From the NCBI RefSeq assembly GCF_017303055.1, contig NZ_JAEKJT010000004.1:62001-126000 (forward strand): DNA of 64,000 nucleotides, given 5' to 3'. The position numbers and the translations under genes were made by a program. A model generated the notes under the pieces. That model was not told the origin of the DNA and did no database searches. It saw nothing but the letters and a program-made list of their open reading frames with translations. This document shows, piece after piece, positions 61,262 through 64,000 of this stretch; the first letter of the stretch is position 1; each line of letters begins with the position of its first letter. This stretch comes from Halomonas litopenaei (lineage in GTDB: Bacteria > Pseudomonadota > Gammaproteobacteria > Pseudomonadales > Halomonadaceae).

Positions 61262-62422
61262 TTAGAACAGGTAGGTCAGACCCACGGCGTAGCCGTCACC
61301 CTGGTCGTTGTCACGGTCACGCCAGGCGCCTTCCACGTAGGTGTACATGGCGTCGGAGATGTTGTAAGTCACGCCGCCGACCACTTCGTTGAAGTTGTCG
61401 TCGTCGTTCTCGTCATCGTTGGCGCTGGCCAGGTCGCTGAAGCCGCTGCCGCCGAAGTCGATGTACTGGTAGGCGCCGTAGACGTCGCCCATGCCGTTGC
61501 CGTAGCCGTAGCGGGCACCGATGGCGTAGTAGTCAGCGTCCTTCAGGAAGTCGTTGTCAGACTCGAAACGCTCGTACTTGAGGGCAACGCGCAGGCTGTC
61601 CCACTGGTACTGCATGGTCACACCGTACTGGTCGCCCAGATCTTCGTCATCGATGGTGACAGTGTTCTGAGTGGTAGTGACGGTGTTGTCAGTCGCATCA
61701 ACAGTAGTAGTGTTGTAGGTGACGGTCTGGTCTTCGATGTCGTAGATGCCCAGATCGTCGTACACACCAGCGATAGAGAAGCCACCGTAGGTGTACTTCA
61801 GACCACCGAAGAAGGAAGCTTCGCCGCCGTCAGACAGGTTTTCGTTCTCGGCGTCGCCCTTGTACTGGCTACCGACCGCGAACTGGAAGCCACCCCAGAC
61901 CGGAGAGGTGTAGGTGATCTTGTCGCCTTCGGGATCGCCAGCAACAACGTCGGCGTCGTCAGCATCTTCACCCGGAGCACCCTTGAAGGTGTTGGAGTCA
62001 GAAGCGTCGAAGTATTCGTTGTTGGTGATCGGATCCTGGATCCAGTCATCCAGCAGGGAGTCGTAGGAACCGACGCGAGCGTCACCGAAGTTGCCCTTCA
62101 AGCCGATGTAGGCGGTGTCGCCTGCATCACGGCCAGCAACTTTCATTTCGTCGGCCTTGAAGTCGTCGATTTCGATCTTGGCGTAACCGATCAGACCGTT
62201 GTAGATGACGTGCTCAGCGGCGAAACCGAAGGTAGAACCGTTGTCGGCGATTTCGTCACGAGTCTCGCCGTCTTCGTCTTTAACGCCGGCGTAAACCAGC
62301 TGGACGTTACCGTAGATGTCGAGCTTGGTGCCGTCTTGGTTGTAGACGGTAGCAGCCTGGGCGCCAACGGCGGTGAAGGCAGCAGCACCAGCGATGGCAG
62401 TCGCTAACAGTGTCTTTTTCAT
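61262..62422 (-). CDS. Acidic general porin (Halomonas type)
   Basis: A 386-residue outer-membrane trimeric porin for passive diffusion of small solutes. Signal peptide MKKTLLATAIAGAAAFTAVG then AQA; mature start ATVYNQDGTKLDIYGNVQLV is typical. The C-terminal residue is Phe, as required by the BAM machinery. Aromatic-alternating strands are visible, and the chain is rich in Asp and Glu, with an inserted acidic loop (PGEDADDADVVAGDPEGD) that fits a halophile. An Asp/Thr-rich stretch near residues 225-255 (VTYNTTTVDATDNTVTTTQN) looks like an extended surface loop. AAGGAAC lies eight bases before the ATG. Confidence 0.95.
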   Translation of the reverse strand: MKKTLLATAIAGAAAFTAVGAQAATVYNQDGTKLDIYGNVQLVYAGVKDEDGETRDEIADNGSTFGFAAEHVIYNGLIGYAKIEIDDFKADEMKVAGRDAGDTAYIGLKGNFGDARVGSYDSLLDDWIQDPITNNEYFDASDSNTFKGAPGEDADDADVVAGDPEGDKITYTSPVWGGFQFAVGSQYKGDAENENLSDGGEASFFGGLKYTYGGFSIAGVYDDLGIYDIEDQTVTYNTTTVDATDNTVTTTQNTVTIDDEDLGDQYGVTMQYQWDSLRVALKYERFESDNDFLKDADYYAIGARYGYGNGMGDVYGAYQYIDFGGSGFSDLASANDDENDDDNFNEVVGGVTYNISDAMYTYVEGAWRDRDNDQGDGYAVGLTYLF

Positions 62423-62568
62423 TGCTGAGTTCCTTTTGACTAGCTTGCTGTTTCGATCGTTGCTGCGCTTGGCAGCCTTGGCTTGCCGGTCATTGCCGGC
62501 TCGTATTTCTGTCCTGACGGGTTCCTGGCAGGGAACCTGAACAGCGAGCCTGACAGCGGCGAAGCCTT

Positions 62569-62574
62569 GTTATA
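62569..62574 (-). promoter_or_regulatory. Candidate -10 box of the porin promoter
   Basis: TATAAC on the minus strand, about 150 bases ahead of the porin start, with a TTGCCC about 15 bp further upstream. Spacing is slightly short, so the assignment is tentative. The rest of the 62423-63000 gap shows no gene. Confidence 0.35.
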
Positions 62575-63000
62575 GTCCAATGCTCGCAAGGGCAACCATA
62601 TACCGGGTTTCTCAGGAGCGCAACAAGAAAAAAACACTGTTTTCGTTCCAGCTGCCCATCGCTTCGACACCGATCCCTGCGAAAATGCTACCCGAGCAGA
62701 AACTGCAAAAGGCAGTTAACGAACAATGTTCGCCAACTGCTTACCGATTCTGCATAGAAAGCTGCATCGGGCGTAGCGCTAACATCATGCCCCGCTGATG
62801 TGACGCTTTCAAGTCAATGAGAGAGCAAACGGGTTGAACAGCCGCTCCTGCTATCAACGGCATTGGGCTACCATCGCAGCGACGCCAGCACCGGCGCGTC
62901 ACCGCGTTGCGTTGTGTTGTGCTGTGTTAGTGCTTCACGGATAGGCTGGTGCTGGGCGGCAGGGGTCAGGCATTGCTTGACGGCTGACGTCAGCGCTTTT

Positions 63001-64000
63001 TTAGCGGCTGCTGTTGTGACGCGCCAGCAGTTCATCCAGCTTTCGCTGAAGACGCGATTCCTCGCCATCACCCTGAGGGTCCGAGGTGGCGGCGGAAGTC
63101 ACGCTTTCCGCAGGGCGAGCGGGCTTCGCGCTCACACTGCCAGTGTCCCGGTGGCCAGCGTGAGTTGACGCCTTGGCTGATGCGGAGGTGTCGCTATTGC
63201 CGGTGCCTGAAGGCTTGCCGGAATCGGAACGCTTGTCGGAGTCTGAGTGGTTGTCGGCGCCTGAGGATTTGTCGTTGCCGTGTCCCTTGTTGCGCCGACG
63301 GCGCGACATTGTGCCGCGCCCACGCTGCTCCGCCTGCAGTCGGTCCAGCTTGCGTTTGGCATGCTCCGCCGCCTGGGCATCGACCTGGCCGACCAGTTCG
63401 CCGTCCAGGCCAATCCGCTCCGCCCCTTCACGCACGGATTTGAGGTAGCGAGGCAGGTTGACGTAGCAGGCCAAGGCGCGGCGGACGAGCTTTTCCGGCC
63501 AGGGTTCCCGGGCGGCCAGCTCCTCGTGGATGCCCACCTTAAGCGGTCGGGTGTGGCCCTTGAAGAAGGTCTGGTCATAACGACGATACCAATCACCCAG
63601 CAGCGCCTGGGGAGACGGCGCCTTGTCAAAGGCGAGGTCGCCCTGCACTCCTACCTCTGTATCAGGCTTTTCCGCAACCTGGTCATCGCTGTGACTGGAC
63701 AGCGCAGCCGTGTCGGCCGTCGCCGTTGGGGGGGTCTCGGTAGCAGTCACCTTGGCAGCAGTCAGCTCAGCAGGAGTCGACTCCTGTGCCCTTTCCTCTT
63801 TCACCGGCTCGCTGCCATGGCCCGAAGAGGCCGGGCTGTCCTGGCCGGGCTGTGACGCGATCGTCGGCGCGCTGGACGAAGCGCCCTGCTCTCCTTCATC
63901 GCTGGCAGGGCTATCGATAACAGGGCTATCGATAACAGGGCTATCGCTGACAGGACGTGGACGATGCTGCATCAGGGCAGCCAACCCCTGGGCTCGGCGC
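63001..64000 (-). CDS. ProQ/FinO-family RNA chaperone (start at or beyond window edge)
   Basis: A protein with a ProQ/FinO RNA-binding domain (about 120 residues, from PSPQALLGDWYRRYDQTFFK to GELVGQVDAQAAEHAKRKLD) flanked by long low-complexity arms. It includes the conserved K/R-rich helices and LKVGIHEEL. The C-terminal arm is Ser/Asp/Lys-rich with a basic RRRRNK cluster; the N-terminal arm has PVIDS repeats. ProQ proteins bind structured sRNAs and mRNA 3' ends. The frame is open through 64000; ATG at 63972 or TTG at 63984 could be starts, so up to about 10 upstream residues may be missing or excluded. Usual ProQ is shorter, so the arms are notable. Confidence 0.8.
   Translation of the reverse strand, partial: RRAQGLAALMQHRPRPVSDSPVIDSPVIDSPASDEGEQGASSSAPTIASQPGQDSPASSGHGSEPVKEERAQESTPAELTAAKVTATETPPTATADTAALSSHSDDQVAEKPDTEVGVQGDLAFDKAPSPQALLGDWYRRYDQTFFKGHTRPLKVGIHEELAAREPWPEKLVRRALACYVNLPRYLKSVREGAERIGLDGELVGQVDAQAAEHAKRKLDRLQAEQRGRGTMSRRRRNKGHGNDKSSGADNHSDSDKRSDSGKPSGTGNSDTSASAKASTHAGHRDTGSVSAKPARPAESVTSAATSDPQGDGEESRLQRKLDELLARHNSSR
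63905..63949. repeat. 15-bp repeats in the ProQ-like gene
   Basis: GGGCTATCGATAACA or close forms occur three times in tandem, encoding PVIDS-type repeats near the N-terminus on the minus strand. The period is a multiple of three, so the frame is preserved. Confidence 0.65.

Overview
The window is a chromosomal segment of a moderately halophilic gammaproteobacterium, most likely Halomonadaceae (Halomonas or a close relative). The reasons are the high GC of the core genes, an Asp/Glu-rich general porin of the Halomonas type, acidic periplasmic proteins, and a core gene order resembling Halomonas chromosomes. This assignment rests on recognition of the sequences, not on a database search.

Region 1 (1-19.1 kb) is conserved housekeeping DNA. 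On the minus strand lie serB (cut by the window edge), parC, parE, yqiA and pgi. The cmoA-cmoB pair is on the plus strand, followed by a small minus-strand rof (Rho inhibitor), cysD-cysN, cpdA, yqiB, nudF and a TPR protein. Next come greB (plus), rsmC and cmoM (minus) and tRNA-Arg(CCT). A perfect CRP-type palindrome and a 16-bp tandem repeat lie upstream of rof.

Region 2 (19.1-24.9 kb) is an AT-rich genomic island inserted at the 3' end of tRNA-Arg(CCT). A 24-bp copy of the tRNA 3' end recurs at 24915-24938 and marks the far junction. The island carries a large HEPN-STAND NTPase-TPR protein, a decayed IS3-family transposase and an HNH-endonuclease-like gene. No integrase is visible. The first protein has the architecture of an abortive-infection or antiviral STAND protein and is the best candidate for an undescribed defence system here.

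Region 3 (25-42.4 kb) is accessory metabolism and regulation: a GlxA-type AraC regulator divergent from a crotonase, a DUF3617 protein, a second crotonase-like protein, a LysR regulator with a quinone-oxidoreductase-like MDR enzyme, a DUF1232 protein, an LLM flavin oxidoreductase overlapping an MDR dehydrogenase, and a LysR regulator divergent from a two-gene RND efflux system. A TetR regulator follows, with three matching palindromic operators, divergent from a carboxymuconolactone-decarboxylase-family protein and a type II haloacid dehalogenase.

Region 4 (42.4-56.3 kb) holds a periplasmic sulfatase, an exported HAD phosphatase and tRNA-Arg(ACG). It then has a tightly packed operon of MoxR ATPase, DUF58, DUF4381, two VWA proteins, a BatD-like protein and an octaheme c-type cytochrome with HEAT/TPR repeats. 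A decayed piece of a second HAD gene sits directly in front of moxR, which suggests that the phosphatase and the Bat operon were once adjoining.

Region 5 (56.3-64 kb) has a membrane diguanylate cyclase, a clade-3-like catalase with an OxyR-like upstream site, a secreted two-domain beta-sandwich protein, the porin, and a ProQ/FinO-domain RNA chaperone running towards the window edge. Short tandem repeats with exact periods of 9-25 bp recur in several intergenic gaps. No CRISPR array or rRNA gene is present.
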